From: CAZLMG01 sp964560765
GTDB taxonomy: Bacteria > Bdellovibrionota_B > Oligoflexia > Oligoflexales > CAZLMG01
Direction of reading: 5' to 3'
Length of the DNA stretch: 50,526 bases
Assembly (NCBI GenBank): GCA_964560765.1
Contig: CAZLMG010000030.1
Location: forward strand, 1 to 50,526
In this document: in pieces, positions 15,226 to 23,783 of the stretch
Layout: each line of letters starts with the position of its first letter
Numbering within the stretch: the stretch's first letter is position 1
Made by a program: the position numbers and the translations under genes
The notes under the pieces: generated by a model
What the model saw: only the letters and a program-made list of their open reading frames with translations
Told to the model about the DNA's origin: nothing
Databases searched by the model: none

Positions 15226-15602
15226 CGCGTGCGCAGGCGACCGCCGGCAAAAAGCTGGCCGGACCTTGCTTCGTGATAGGTGATAAAGACGTTGGCCGTC
15301 GGTAAGCTGAGCCCCGCTTGCACTTCCGCTGCAATTGTGGTGATCACGCGCTCGATCAGTTCGGGGCTTCGGCCCTCAAACATCGTCAGATGGACGATGG
15401 GCGGATGTGTTGCCTGTGGCTGACGAGTAGCCGTGTTGCTGCCTTCGGTAAAATACCCCGGGCGCAGATCGTGCCAGGTACACCAGACCGATGTCTCTGG
15501 AATCCCGAGCACACCTGCGACCGTGCAGGCAAGCTTGCCAATCAGACTCGGAATGTGGATGGCTTCTGATGGTGGCAGGGCGCTGATTTCAATCACAGGC
15601 AT
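15222..15602 (-). CDS. Tautomerase-superfamily protein (4-OT/MIF-like)
   Basis: The start ATG at 15602 has GGAGG 8 bases upstream and gives a 126-residue protein beginning Met-Pro-Val-Ile-Glu-Ile. Removal of Met exposes Pro1, the catalytic base of tautomerases. Two beta-alpha-beta units follow (…PSLIGKLACTVAGVLGI and …PELIERVITTIAAEVQAGL…ANVFITYHE), the pattern of a fused 4-oxalocrotonate tautomerase or MIF-type subunit. Probable keto-enol tautomerase or dehalogenase-type activity on a small acid. The open frame continues 12 codons further upstream, but the ribosome site and Pro1 rule decide for 15602. First gene of the three-gene coupled operon. Confidence 0.75.
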   Translation of the reverse strand: MPVIEISALPPSEAIHIPSLIGKLACTVAGVLGIPETSVWCTWHDLRPGYFTEGSNTATRQPQATHPPIVHLTMFEGRSPELIERVITTIAAEVQAGLSLPTANVFITYHEARSGQLFAGGRLRTR

Positions 15603-15689
15603 GGGCACGACCTCCGTGACAAAGTTGCGAAGGATCATGGTAGCGTATTCGGAGCACGAGAACTAGCGGGGCTATCACCAGACGTCCAT

Positions 15690-16949
15690 TTACGCGCCCT
15701 TGCGCTGCAAGCGAAAAATAAGGTTTAGAAGGACACCCGCCAACGCCGCTAGGGCCATGCCTTTCCATTCAATTCCGCCCAAGGTTAGTCCCATGCCGCT
15801 GGTACCGATGATGAGCACCGACGCCGTTAACGTTAAATTCTCGGGTCGGCTGAAATCGACGCGCCGTTCCACCAACATCCGAATGCCCGCTGCGGCAATG
15901 ACGCCGAAAAGCAGGAGCGAGACACCACCCATCACCGGAGTGGGAATCGCGCGAATCAACGCGATAAGCTTTCCGGCAAAAGCCATGACGATGGCGAGCG
16001 AGGCGGCACAGGCGAGGACTGCCGTCGAATAGACGCGCGTCAGCGCCATAACACCGATGTTTTCACCGTAGGTTGTGTTCGGTGTGGCCCCGACAAATCC
16101 GGACAACACATTGGAGATGCCGTCAGCAATCAGTGAGCGATGCAGACCGGGCTTCTGCATTAAGTTCTTGCCGACGACTTCACCGGTGACCACAAGATGC
16201 CCCACATGTTCGGCGAGAACGACCAGTGTCGCTGGCGCGATCATCAAAATGGCATCCAATTGCAGAACGGGAGCCGTAAATTTTGGCACCGAAAACCAAG
16301 GAGCCGCGGCGATGGGGCCGAGATCCAATACGCCAAACGCCACGGCTGATGCAGATCCAGCAACAACGCCCAGCAGCACTGGAAAAGCTCCGATCCGGCG
16401 AAAATTGCCGCCAGCAGCGATGACTGTAACCACAAAAGTCAGTAGGGCGATGGGGCGATCAAACGCGCCGGCGGTTTCATTCATAAATCCTGACATTTTG
16501 GCGGCAACGGGTGCCAGCTCCAGTCCGATAACTGCTACCAAAGCCCCCATGACGGCTTCGGGCAATAACCAGGTGATCCAAGCATGGCCAAAGCGCGCGA
16601 CGGCCAATCCTGCCGCAAGGAACGTCAGCCCAAAGACGATGTATCCGCCCTGGGCTGCTGCTAGTCCGATGTCGCCATGGGCTTGCAGAACCGCAAGGGT
16701 CGGCGCAATGAAGGCAAAGCTCGACCCCAGATAGGCCGGGATTTGCCAGCGGCATATCGCCAGATACAGGAGAGTGCCGACTCCGTTCATCAGGAGGCAG
16801 ACTCCGGCGTCGGCGCCCAATAGCAACGGTACCAAGACGGTTGCACCAAACATGCATAGAATATGCTGAATAGATAATGGTAGCATGATGGCCAATGGGG
16901 GGCGGTCGCCAACGCGATAGGTGATTTGACTCAAATATATTCGCTCCAA
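15690..16949 (-). CDS. uraA: Uracil permease, NCS2 (UraA) family
   Basis: The 419-residue product lines up along its whole length with E. coli UraA as I remember it: PLSIQHILCMFGATVLVPLL, IPAYLGSSFAFIAP, VIGLELAPVAAKMSG, AEHVGHLVV, TPNTTYGENIGVMA and PVMGGVSLLLFG. The Glu in AEHVGHL and in YGENIGV are the substrate and proton-coupling residues of UraA. Some fourteen hydrophobic segments are visible. It imports uracil with protons across the inner membrane. Its start is 43 bases from the divergent HAD phosphatase gene, so the promoters must overlap or abut; no riboswitch or uracil attenuator was visible in the short leader. Confidence 0.9.
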   Translation of the reverse strand: MERIYLSQITYRVGDRPPLAIMLPLSIQHILCMFGATVLVPLLLGADAGVCLLMNGVGTLLYLAICRWQIPAYLGSSFAFIAPTLAVLQAHGDIGLAAAQGGYIVFGLTFLAAGLAVARFGHAWITWLLPEAVMGALVAVIGLELAPVAAKMSGFMNETAGAFDRPIALLTFVVTVIAAGGNFRRIGAFPVLLGVVAGSASAVAFGVLDLGPIAAAPWFSVPKFTAPVLQLDAILMIAPATLVVLAEHVGHLVVTGEVVGKNLMQKPGLHRSLIADGISNVLSGFVGATPNTTYGENIGVMALTRVYSTAVLACAASLAIVMAFAGKLIALIRAIPTPVMGGVSLLLFGVIAAAGIRMLVERRVDFSRPENLTLTASVLIIGTSGMGLTLGGIEWKGMALAALAGVLLNLIFRLQRKGA

Positions 16950-16992
16950 AATGCGGCATTTCGCCGTTTGTTGTAGGTAAGTTTACACAATC

Positions 16993-17658
16993 ATGGTGAA
17001 ATCTCGATACCCTGTCCTTGCCTTTGATCTCGACGGTACGCTGATCGATAGCAAGCCGAGCATCGTTCATGGTGTGCAACAACTTTGGCAGCAACTGGGG
17101 CGAGCATCGCCCGCTGCCCATATCGTCCGGCAATTGATCGGGCGACCACTGCCAGACATCTTTACGCACTTGGGGTTGGGGCACGCCGAAGAGGACTATG
17201 ATTCCCTGCGGCAAATTTATTCAGAGCACATGTTCCAGCATATGCAGCAGCATCTGCGGCCCTTTCCTGGTGTGCTTGATGTTTTGTCTAAGTTGCAAGG
17301 TGCGGGAATTCCCATGGCGATCGTGACTTCGCGCGGTCGCGATAGTGTTGAGCCATGTCTTGATTTGTGCGGTATCGAAGTCGACCTTTTCCAGGTCACA
17401 GTGGCCCGCGAGGATAGCGCTGTCCATAAACCATCACCCGTGCCGTTGCAACTAGCCGCCGCCAAGCTTGGCTGCCACACTGCGGATATGCTCTATGTCG
17501 GCGATGCCGACGTCGATATCCTCTGCGCCCACGCTGCCGGATCGGGAGTCGCCTTTGCCGCTTATGGTGCCGACGAAGACCTGCACCCGACCCATCGACA
17601 GCTGGTGCATCACCACTTGCATTCGTTCACGGATCTTTTGACTGCCATTAGAGGCTGA
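16993..17658 (+). CDS. HAD-superfamily phosphatase (phosphoglycolate phosphatase/PpaX-like)
   Basis: The 221-residue product shows all four HAD motifs: Asp12-x-Asp14 in FDLDGTLIDS, Thr/Ser in IVTSRG, Lys in HKPSP and the acidic pair in YVGDADVD. A helical cap between motifs I and II places it in subfamily IA with Gph and PpaX, so it should hydrolyse a small phosphate ester such as phosphoglycolate, a nucleotide or pyrophosphate. The exact substrate is not decided by these motifs. Divergent from uraA with 43 bases between starts, which hints at a pyrimidine nucleotide link but does not prove it. It ends 5 bases from the convergent next gene. Confidence 0.8.
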   Translation: MVKSRYPVLAFDLDGTLIDSKPSIVHGVQQLWQQLGRASPAAHIVRQLIGRPLPDIFTHLGLGHAEEDYDSLRQIYSEHMFQHMQQHLRPFPGVLDVLSKLQGAGIPMAIVTSRGRDSVEPCLDLCGIEVDLFQVTVAREDSAVHKPSPVPLQLAAAKLGCHTADMLYVGDADVDILCAHAAGSGVAFAAYGADEDLHPTHRQLVHHHLHSFTDLLTAIRG

Positions 17659-17663
17659 CCATT

Positions 17664-18167
17664 CTAGAACAGCTGCTTGATATGGCCATGGTAGTTCTGG
17701 CCAAACATGTTGTCATAGCTGAACGGTGGGTTGTTCGTCGCCACGCGCTGCTCGCCATGAAAGAAAATGGTAAATGGTGTTCCTTCAAACCGTGGATAAG
17801 AAAAGTCGGTCGAGACGATGAACCGACCAAAAAGTACGGTGCGCTTTGGCAGGTTGCGGTCATCTCCGTACTCTACAGCTTGCAATGATCGCCGCGCGAA
17901 GTAGGAGCCGTCGAGCGATAGGTTTGCATAGAAATATTTATAGTCATCGCGATTACGCCAAAGGTGCCCGAAGTAGTACACTTCCATGACGAGCACATTG
18001 AGGTCGTTAGCTCGCCTGTGGCAAATCGCGCCAATCTTCTCGCCATCGCCCTGGTTGATTGGAGCGCATAAGTAGTGGTCCCAAGGCTGCAGCGGACTGG
18101 CTTGTGCCGACTCGGTCACGATTGGTGCCGCGAAGAATGTCATCGCAAGTAAGAGTGTTTTGAACAT
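17664..18167 (-). CDS. Exported protein of unknown function
   Basis: The start ATG at 18167 follows GTGAGGT and gives a 167-residue product with a signal peptide (MFKTLLLAMTFFAAPIVTESAQAS). The mature part has two Cys (YLCAP and GAICHRR) and a beta-rich pattern with YYFGHLWRNRDDYKYFYANLSLDG and repeated aromatic residues. An upstream open extension of 21 codons runs through the terminator hairpin of the preceding gene and is unlikely to be coding. No family recognised. It follows the gene at 18246 on the same strand, but a strong hairpin between them suggests separate transcription. Confidence 0.6.
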   Translation of the reverse strand: MFKTLLLAMTFFAAPIVTESAQASPLQPWDHYLCAPINQGDGEKIGAICHRRANDLNVLVMEVYYFGHLWRNRDDYKYFYANLSLDGSYFARRSLQAVEYGDDRNLPKRTVLFGRFIVSTDFSYPRFEGTPFTIFFHGEQRVATNNPPFSYDNMFGQNYHGHIKQLF

Positions 18168-18192
18168 AGGGTACCTCACAGGGGTTGAAAGA

Positions 18193-18225
18193 ACACACCG
18201 CCAAGTATAGCGATTGGCGGTGTGT
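18193..18225 (-). terminator. 12-bp hairpin terminator of the 18246-19550 gene
   Basis: ACACACCGCCAA (18193-18204) is perfectly complementary to 18214-18225 with a 9-base loop. On the minus strand it lies 20 bases after the stop codon and is followed by TCTTTC, so it fits an intrinsic terminator. Confidence 0.65.
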
Positions 18226-18245
18226 GTCAAGCCTTGGTGAGTGTG

Positions 18246-19550
18246 TTACCATCCAAAGTAGTACCGCCCCAGAGCTCGCCCGTATCCAGAGAATCCGTTC
18301 ACAAATAAAGCATCTTGAATCTCAAGGCTCTCGCCGATGACATCCGGATCATTCGTGGCAACGAAGTTAACGTTGCTACTGACGTCATCAGCTAAATAGA
18401 CCAGTGGCACCGCAGGCAACGCTGGAAGGGCAGCGCTCCCCAGCGTCATTCCGCCTGCCGTGACCAGATTGCCGACGGCATAGGTTGTGAGCGTACCGCC
18501 AATGTAGCCACCGACGGCTCGACCGGCAGCGCCATTTGTTTGACCGTCCGTCAAGTACCACTCGGCCTCCTGCCCGCCATAGGCCCCTGCGGCACCACCG
18601 ACGAATCCGGCTCCGATGACGGCGGCACCTCCAGCGAACTGGGCTCTGGTGGGTCGCCCCGTAGCACACATGCGAAAACTTCGCATCTGCGGTCGAGACG
18701 CAGTTTGGGGTGTAGGGCGAGGTGGGGAGTCTTGCTTCATCTGCCACTCCCAGCCTTCGACCATACCTCGCGATAAATTTTTGGCTTGGAAGGCGGTAAT
18801 GTCCATATCGGGAACCATGGTTATGTCTGGCGGAATGGCGAGGGTGTCGGGTACCGCATAGCCGACGCCGATATTGTAGCCAGTCAGTTGTCGATTGGCC
18901 CGCATAACAGCACCAGGCAACCATTCGCGGATATTTTCAACTTCGTATCCGACACTGGTTGCGTTCTGCTTCTTGAAGTCAAAGGGGAAGCGAGTCGAGG
19001 TGCGAAAGTCTCCGTCTAAGTACAATGGGAGCTTAGATCGTTGCACCAAATTCTCTAGAATTTGCGGAGCGTACTCCTCTGGCAGCAGAGCATGCCAAGT
19101 TGGATGAGGATGGGGTAGTCGGGGATTGACGGTTCCTATACCACTACCATTCGCACCTGCGGCCTTGAAGCTACCATACTCGCCGATGTAGATCCCATCG
19201 AAGATGGTGCCATTGGGCAGTCGAACTTGCTCGCGTACGAATCCGAATCCACCATGCCGCCCATAGCCAGTGGGTGGAAGCGCCTGGCCATTAAGCGCCT
19301 GCTCGAGACAGACATAGTGTCCACCGCTGCGAAAGCCCGCCGGATTCTTGGGATAGCCGTAAACGGCATCCCCCGTATAGATATCTTCAACGCCAAAGAC
19401 GAATACTCCAGACGGTGCCTCGGCCGGACTGGAAATGAAGCGAATGGGTCCGGCCGAGGCCGATTCTGAAAGGTGCGCGAGTAAGACGATATTTACTGCC
19501 ATCTGCATGATTGCGCGATGGCTTTGCTTGCGTTGGGTTGCAGAAGGCAT
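18246..19550 (-). CDS. Exported protein with glycine-rich hydrophobic C-terminal hairpin
   Basis: The 434-residue product starts at ATG 19550 with GGGAG upstream and has a signal peptide ending ESASAG. Residues about 35-190 form an aromatic-rich globular domain (FVFGVEDIYTGDAVYGYPKN, YGRHGGFGFV, FDGIYIGEYGSF) of no family I recognise. Residues about 285-400 contain two long glycine/alanine-rich hydrophobic stretches (GGAAVIGAGFVGGAAGAYGG and the VGGYIGGTLTTYAVGNLVTAGG region) like glycine-zipper membrane hairpins of translocation or pore-forming toxins. The combination could be an enzyme or binding domain joined to a membrane-inserting tail. This toxin-like reading is speculative; no catalytic residues are identified. 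Confidence 0.5.
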   Translation of the reverse strand: MPSATQRKQSHRAIMQMAVNIVLLAHLSESASAGPIRFISSPAEAPSGVFVFGVEDIYTGDAVYGYPKNPAGFRSGGHYVCLEQALNGQALPPTGYGRHGGFGFVREQVRLPNGTIFDGIYIGEYGSFKAAGANGSGIGTVNPRLPHPHPTWHALLPEEYAPQILENLVQRSKLPLYLDGDFRTSTRFPFDFKKQNATSVGYEVENIREWLPGAVMRANRQLTGYNIGVGYAVPDTLAIPPDITMVPDMDITAFQAKNLSRGMVEGWEWQMKQDSPPRPTPQTASRPQMRSFRMCATGRPTRAQFAGGAAVIGAGFVGGAAGAYGGQEAEWYLTDGQTNGAAGRAVGGYIGGTLTTYAVGNLVTAGGMTLGSAALPALPAVPLVYLADDVSSNVNFVATNDPDVIGESLEIQDALFVNGFSGYGRALGRYYFGW

Positions 19551-19870
19551 GATGACTCCCGTGCGAGTATCGATGGACGGATCTGGATACGGTAGCTACA
19601 GCAAGCGCCGATCCATCCGATATTTGGCAAAGAAGTTCGAAGCATAGCGCTGCGCGGGGTGGCTTCATTCTTAGCAGGCAAGGCGAGCAACGCGGGCGGC
19701 AGATTTGTTTAACTTACCAAAGCTACGAGTAGATTTTGAGTGTCGTGCCGCTGCCTTGGTTTCTCGCAGATGGTCATGGCAGCAATCCCGGATGTAATGT
19801 ACCGATACTGTAAAGAAAATAGAATATTCAGAATTTGCGCCCGGCTCAAAAGGAACCGCCCTTAGAGGTT

Positions 19871-19951
19871 ATGGGTCGCCTTTATGAAACACCTTATTTC
19901 TGCAATAATGAATCCTGCTCTTCAAATTTTTACGAAGGATGTCAACGGTGA
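19871..19951 (+). CDS. 26-codon upstream ORF overlapping the cti start (possible leader peptide)
   Basis: An ATG at 19871 opens a 26-codon frame containing four Cys (FCNNESCSSNFYEGCQR) that ends in TGA at 19949-19951. This stop overlaps the likely GTG start of cti (GTGA). AGAGGT lies only 2 bases before the ATG, which is too close for strong initiation. The overlap arrangement is typical of translational coupling; whether the peptide is made is unknown. Confidence 0.3.
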   Translation: MGRLYETPYFCNNESCSSNFYEGCQR

Positions 19952-22638
19952 AACCAATGTTCAGCCGCCCTATAGGTTTTTGGTCTGCTTGTGTTCTCTT
20001 GATGCTAGTTGTTAGCGCCGCCGTGGCTTGTCGCCCGCGCAGTGAGATGCCAGCCGACTCATCCGCAGCTTCAGTGGAAGGCAAGACCGCAGATTTCTTC
20101 GCTGCCGGGAATCGCTTCACCAGTTGGAAGGAAGTGGACCACTTCCTCGGCGAGGTGCAGCCCCTGCTGGGCAAGCGTTGTGTTGTCTGCCATGGTTGTG
20201 ATGATGCTCCCTGTTCGCTAAAGCTGAGCTCGCACACGGGGATCATGCGCGGTGGCAGCAAGGCTAATCCCTTTGCTGTGCGCGTGGGCGCGCAAGAAGC
20301 GCCCCTCATGCAAGCGAATGCACCGGGCTTCCATGAGGTGATTCATCCGACGAGCTTTAACGATAGTTTGTTGTACCAGCACATCAAGCTCGGGTGGAAG
20401 AACACCACCGACGCGGGTGGCGGCAAGCCGTTCTCGTTGCAGTCATTACAGCCGCTGCGCAATCAGTACGCGGCGAGCCCGAAATATTCGTGCCCGGCAG
20501 ACCTGCGCGAGTTTCAAGCGTTTGCGCAAGCTAACCCCACGGCTGGGATGCCCTTTGGTCTGCCTCGCTTGGACGATCAAGAAAGCCAGACGCTTCTACG
20601 CTGGATCACCGGTGAAGGTGCGGGAATTGCAGCCGGCCCAAAAGGGGCAGCGGCCGCGCAAGTGGTGACGCCAGCCCGCGTCGATGTGGTGAATCAATGG
20701 GAGCAGTTTCTCAACGGCGAGCAGGAAATGAAGCAGCGCCTCGTCTCGCGCTATCTGTACGAACATCTCTTTAATGCCCATATTTTCTTTGACGAGATGC
20801 CGGGCGAATTTTATCAAATGGTTCGATCCCTCAATGCTCCACCGTCATATCTGAAAGAGTTTCGACCCGTCAACGAATACGTGACGCCGCTGCCGACAGA
20901 TGCGCCGCCCAGCAATCGCCCGATCTTCTATCGCTTCAAGAAATTGGATCACGTCATCACGCAAAAGGATCATGTGCCGTTCCGCTTGAGTCTGAGTCGG
21001 ATCGAGGACATGAAGAAGCTATTTTTTGATCCGCAAGTGCCGTACAACGTCACCCGGTTGCCAGGCTACGAAACAGCTAACGTCTTTGCCAATTTTAGTC
21101 AGATTCCAGCAGTGATTCGCCACCGCTTCATGTTGGAGAATGCTCGCTATATCGTCGATTCCATGGTTCGCGCTGCGGTTTGCACCGGCCAATCGGCGAC
21201 TTTCGCCATTCCCGATCACTTCTGGGCTTTCTTTCTGCGCCCAGAGATGGACCCGACTTCGGGGGCGCCCATTCCCATAAGTCCCGAGGGCGTCGACTCC
21301 CTAGATATGTCGGTCACGGCGTGGACGAAGGTGGGGGCGGTGGAAGACCGCTTCGTCCGCAACTTTACTTTTCTCACAGAGTTTGAGAATTCCTTGCGCG
21401 CCAATCTCAAGCGCCAGGGCAAATCCGGTCTTGGTCTCGAGCATCTTTGGTTTGGGGAGCCACTGCGCACCGGAGGACCTACAGCGAATCGCAATAGTTG
21501 GCTCAGCATCACTCGGCACGACACCAGCACGACCGTGCAGTATGGGCAAGAGGGTGGCTATCCGCAAACGCTCTGGGTGTTGAGCTACGCCAACTTTGAA
21601 CGCCTGTATTACAACTTGGTCGTGAACTTTCAGTTCTGGGGTGATTTGCCGCATAAGCTCGGCACGTGGCGCAATATGAGCCATCATCGCATGGACGGAG
21701 AGGATCTCTTTGTCTCCATGTTGCCTCCTGCCGATCGGCAAGCGCGGCGTACGGAGTGGTCGGGCGGCTTAGAACTCGGAGATATTTCTTCGCGCGTGGC
21801 GACGGCTATGCGTGGCGTCGTGCGCTTAAAGACGGGGCTGGAAATCGGCAGAGGAGAACTTAAGCGCTACATCGATCTTTATCCATTACAGAGTCTGCGT
21901 GATGGTGGTCGACCGACCGCTGTCACCTATGCCGGTGCCGAGCGCTCCGATGTGCAACTCGCCAAGCAAATCCGTGAGCGCATGCGCGCGGCCGGAGTTA
22001 AAGTCGTAAACGATGACCTTAACGCCAATGACGCCGGCGAAAATATCTACCTGCCGCAGCCAGCGAACCCGGCCCAGTTACCGACTGAGGTCAGAGACTT
22101 CGCCAGCTTTGAGCGTGGACTAGCCATTGCCAACCGGAATCGCGGATGGCGCCGCTTTGCGGCCCAGCTGCCCGCAAGTGTGATTGTTCGCGTGCACGAT
22201 GGCGCAGGCAATTATCGCCTTTACAGCATAAACGGCAATCGCGGCTATAAGTCGCATAATATTTCCCTGCTATCGAGTTCAGAGACATCCGCGCCACTGC
22301 GTGACGCGCAACGCGATACAGTGTCGATATATCGCGGCATCGTCGGCGATTTTCCACAGCTCTTTCTCGATCTGGAGTTGGCGCCAGCTCCTGGCCCAGA
22401 TGGACGATCAGGCCCATCGGCACGCGATTTTCTCCTGGCCGTGCATGGCATGAATCCAGGAAACGGCGGCACCGTCATGACGCGAATTCACCAGCAGTTC
22501 GCCATTCAGCGCAACAGTCAGAAGTTTTGGCCATTCGTCGATTGGCTGCATGCGTGGATGGCGAATCACGAGAGCGATTTGGGGCCGGGGCATATCTATG
22601 CGGGTATCTTGGATCTAAGTCGCTATGACGTGTTCTAA
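19948..22638 (+). CDS. cti: Fatty acid cis-trans isomerase (Cti), haem-containing, probable lipoprotein
   Basis: The protein has about 896 residues from GTG 19948, which has GAAGGA at normal spacing; the ATG at 19939 is too close to that site. The signal peptide ends SAAVAC, a lipobox. Just after it comes the Cti haem motif CVVCHGCDDAPC followed by LKLSSHTGIMRGGSK, then MPFGLPRLDDQESQTLLRWI, both characteristic of Cti enzymes. Later blocks such as NMSHHRMDGEDLF and VHGMNPGNGGTVMTRIH also fit. Cti converts cis-unsaturated phospholipid acyl chains to trans in the periplasm without needing energy, making membranes stiffer under solvent or heat stress. It is longer than the roughly 770-residue pseudomonad form. 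A terminator hairpin follows. Confidence 0.9.
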   Translation: MKPMFSRPIGFWSACVLLMLVVSAAVACRPRSEMPADSSAASVEGKTADFFAAGNRFTSWKEVDHFLGEVQPLLGKRCVVCHGCDDAPCSLKLSSHTGIMRGGSKANPFAVRVGAQEAPLMQANAPGFHEVIHPTSFNDSLLYQHIKLGWKNTTDAGGGKPFSLQSLQPLRNQYAASPKYSCPADLREFQAFAQANPTAGMPFGLPRLDDQESQTLLRWITGEGAGIAAGPKGAAAAQVVTPARVDVVNQWEQFLNGEQEMKQRLVSRYLYEHLFNAHIFFDEMPGEFYQMVRSLNAPPSYLKEFRPVNEYVTPLPTDAPPSNRPIFYRFKKLDHVITQKDHVPFRLSLSRIEDMKKLFFDPQVPYNVTRLPGYETANVFANFSQIPAVIRHRFMLENARYIVDSMVRAAVCTGQSATFAIPDHFWAFFLRPEMDPTSGAPIPISPEGVDSLDMSVTAWTKVGAVEDRFVRNFTFLTEFENSLRANLKRQGKSGLGLEHLWFGEPLRTGGPTANRNSWLSITRHDTSTTVQYGQEGGYPQTLWVLSYANFERLYYNLVVNFQFWGDLPHKLGTWRNMSHHRMDGEDLFVSMLPPADRQARRTEWSGGLELGDISSRVATAMRGVVRLKTGLEIGRGELKRYIDLYPLQSLRDGGRPTAVTYAGAERSDVQLAKQIRERMRAAGVKVVNDDLNANDAGENIYLPQPANPAQLPTEVRDFASFERGLAIANRNRGWRRFAAQLPASVIVRVHDGAGNYRLYSINGNRGYKSHNISLLSSSETSAPLRDAQRDTVSIYRGIVGDFPQLFLDLELAPAPGPDGRSGPSARDFLLAVHGMNPGNGGTVMTRIHQQFAIQRNSQKFWPFVDWLHAWMANHESDLGPGHIYAGILDLSRYDVF

Positions 22639-22641
22639 CTG

Positions 22642-22665
22642 GCCCCCAAGATTGTTGCTGGGGGC
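22642..22665 (+). terminator. Intrinsic-type hairpin after cti
   Basis: GCCCCCA (22642-22648) pairs with TGGGGGC (22659-22665) around a 10-base loop, directly behind the cti stop. A closely related hairpin, differing at about three positions across 27 bases, follows the gene at 45441 in the same orientation relative to transcription. Confidence 0.55.
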
Positions 22666-22679
22666 AGGGAAGCGTGTCA

Positions 22680-23783
22680 CTAGCGAGCAGTTTGATTGAG
22701 TTGTAAGCATTGTCCATTGGCCGCTAGATGGGCGTCCCATTTTTGCAGCGATGCAGAAAACTCACTGGGCACGAGACTTCTGAATCGATTCCAGTCCAAA
22801 TTCGCTTCGCTGACATAGCGATAGAATTCTTCGACGGCCGCTTCGCTGTTACGCACGGAATTTTCGAATGACTTTGCGTTGACAGTATAAGGAACTAGTC
22901 CGGATACACCCTTCAGATAGGCAAGTCGCGCCTCAATCAGTTCTGCCATCAGAATAAACTCAGCAACGTTCGCCTGCCTTCTAACGGCTCGCAATTCGAC
23001 TCTAGGCCAAGAGTCCTCTGCCACGTTTGAATTGATGTTCACCGCATGATACTTCGTAGGCGGCTCCCCCCGGCGCGCTGCGTCCCACGTCGTGTGATGG
23101 TAAACCTCTGTTTGCAGCCGCTTGGCAAAGTCCGGAATGTTTCCCGTCTCCGTATTGTAAGTTGAAATCAGTTGGCGAAAGGCATTGATCTGATCAGGCT
23201 TCAGGCTCTCGATGTGCGGCGCATTGAAGGTTTCGGGAGTATGCATGATTTGCTTCATCATCCCTGGATGGTTCAGCAGATCGACAATGAAATTGCGAAA
23301 TAGGCGGGTGTCGCCGCCAAAGCCTTCGGCTGTTCCGACATTGATATGCCCGGCCAATGCGGATCGCAGTCCCAGGGCGTCGGCTGCGTCAAAGATGTGG
23401 TTTTGCAGTCTGCTCTGCATTTGTTGGAATGCAGACAGGGTGGCGGGTTTGGAGATGATTTCAATGACGCTCGGGTCCAGGGTGATTTCAAACCACCAGC
23501 CATCCAGATAGGTGACTCGGTACTTCTTGATACCGTAACGATCCTCGCCTGGACTGTAAGTGCAGTCCGAGCATCTTCTTTTGATTTCAGAGAGCATGAA
23601 CTCCCGATAGCGCTCACTGGTTGGATTGCTGGTGTCGGTGCGGTCGGGTTGTCTTGACCAAGCAGACTCTAACTCTTTGTTGGTGAAATTGAATTCGGGC
23701 GCAAAGTCGGGAGGCCACGCGTGACCGGGCAGCGTGTGCAGAATCAAGGCGAACACTAGCATTTTGGCGACGAATGATTGCAT
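22680..23783 (-). CDS. Exported amidoligase-like (carboxylate-amine ligase fold) protein
   Basis: The start ATG at 23783 gives a 367-residue protein with a signal peptide (QSFVAKMLVFALILHTLPGHAW). The body follows the outline of amidoligase-2/GCS-type enzymes: DPSVIEIISKPATLSAFQQM (strand with Glu, then Ser-Pro-type turn and helix), GHINVG (the strand that carries HxHxx in the family), then LFRNFIVDLLNHP, and near the C-terminus KYHAVNINSN followed by PRVELRAVRRQ, equal to the family's N-x(n)-(I/V)E-x-R block. These enzymes form amide bonds using ATP. An exported version would lack ATP, so it may be a non-catalytic relative or use other chemistry. The match is by eye and remote. Convergent with cti; divergent from the pilin-like gene. 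Confidence 0.4.
   Translation of the reverse strand: MQSFVAKMLVFALILHTLPGHAWPPDFAPEFNFTNKELESAWSRQPDRTDTSNPTSERYREFMLSEIKRRCSDCTYSPGEDRYGIKKYRVTYLDGWWFEITLDPSVIEIISKPATLSAFQQMQSRLQNHIFDAADALGLRSALAGHINVGTAEGFGGDTRLFRNFIVDLLNHPGMMKQIMHTPETFNAPHIESLKPDQINAFRQLISTYNTETGNIPDFAKRLQTEVYHHTTWDAARRGEPPTKYHAVNINSNVAEDSWPRVELRAVRRQANVAEFILMAELIEARLAYLKGVSGLVPYTVNAKSFENSVRNSEAAVEEFYRYVSEANLDWNRFRSLVPSEFSASLQKWDAHLAANGQCLQLNQTAR

Noticed and set aside
16075..16734. 219-codon plus-strand ORF inside uraA
   Set aside because: Shadow frame of uraA, rich in Ala/Thr/Pro with no family features.
18246..19550. ADP-ribosyltransferase toxin reading of the N-terminal domain
   Set aside because: A pertussis-like Arg near the N-terminus was considered, but no STS or ExE motif follows.
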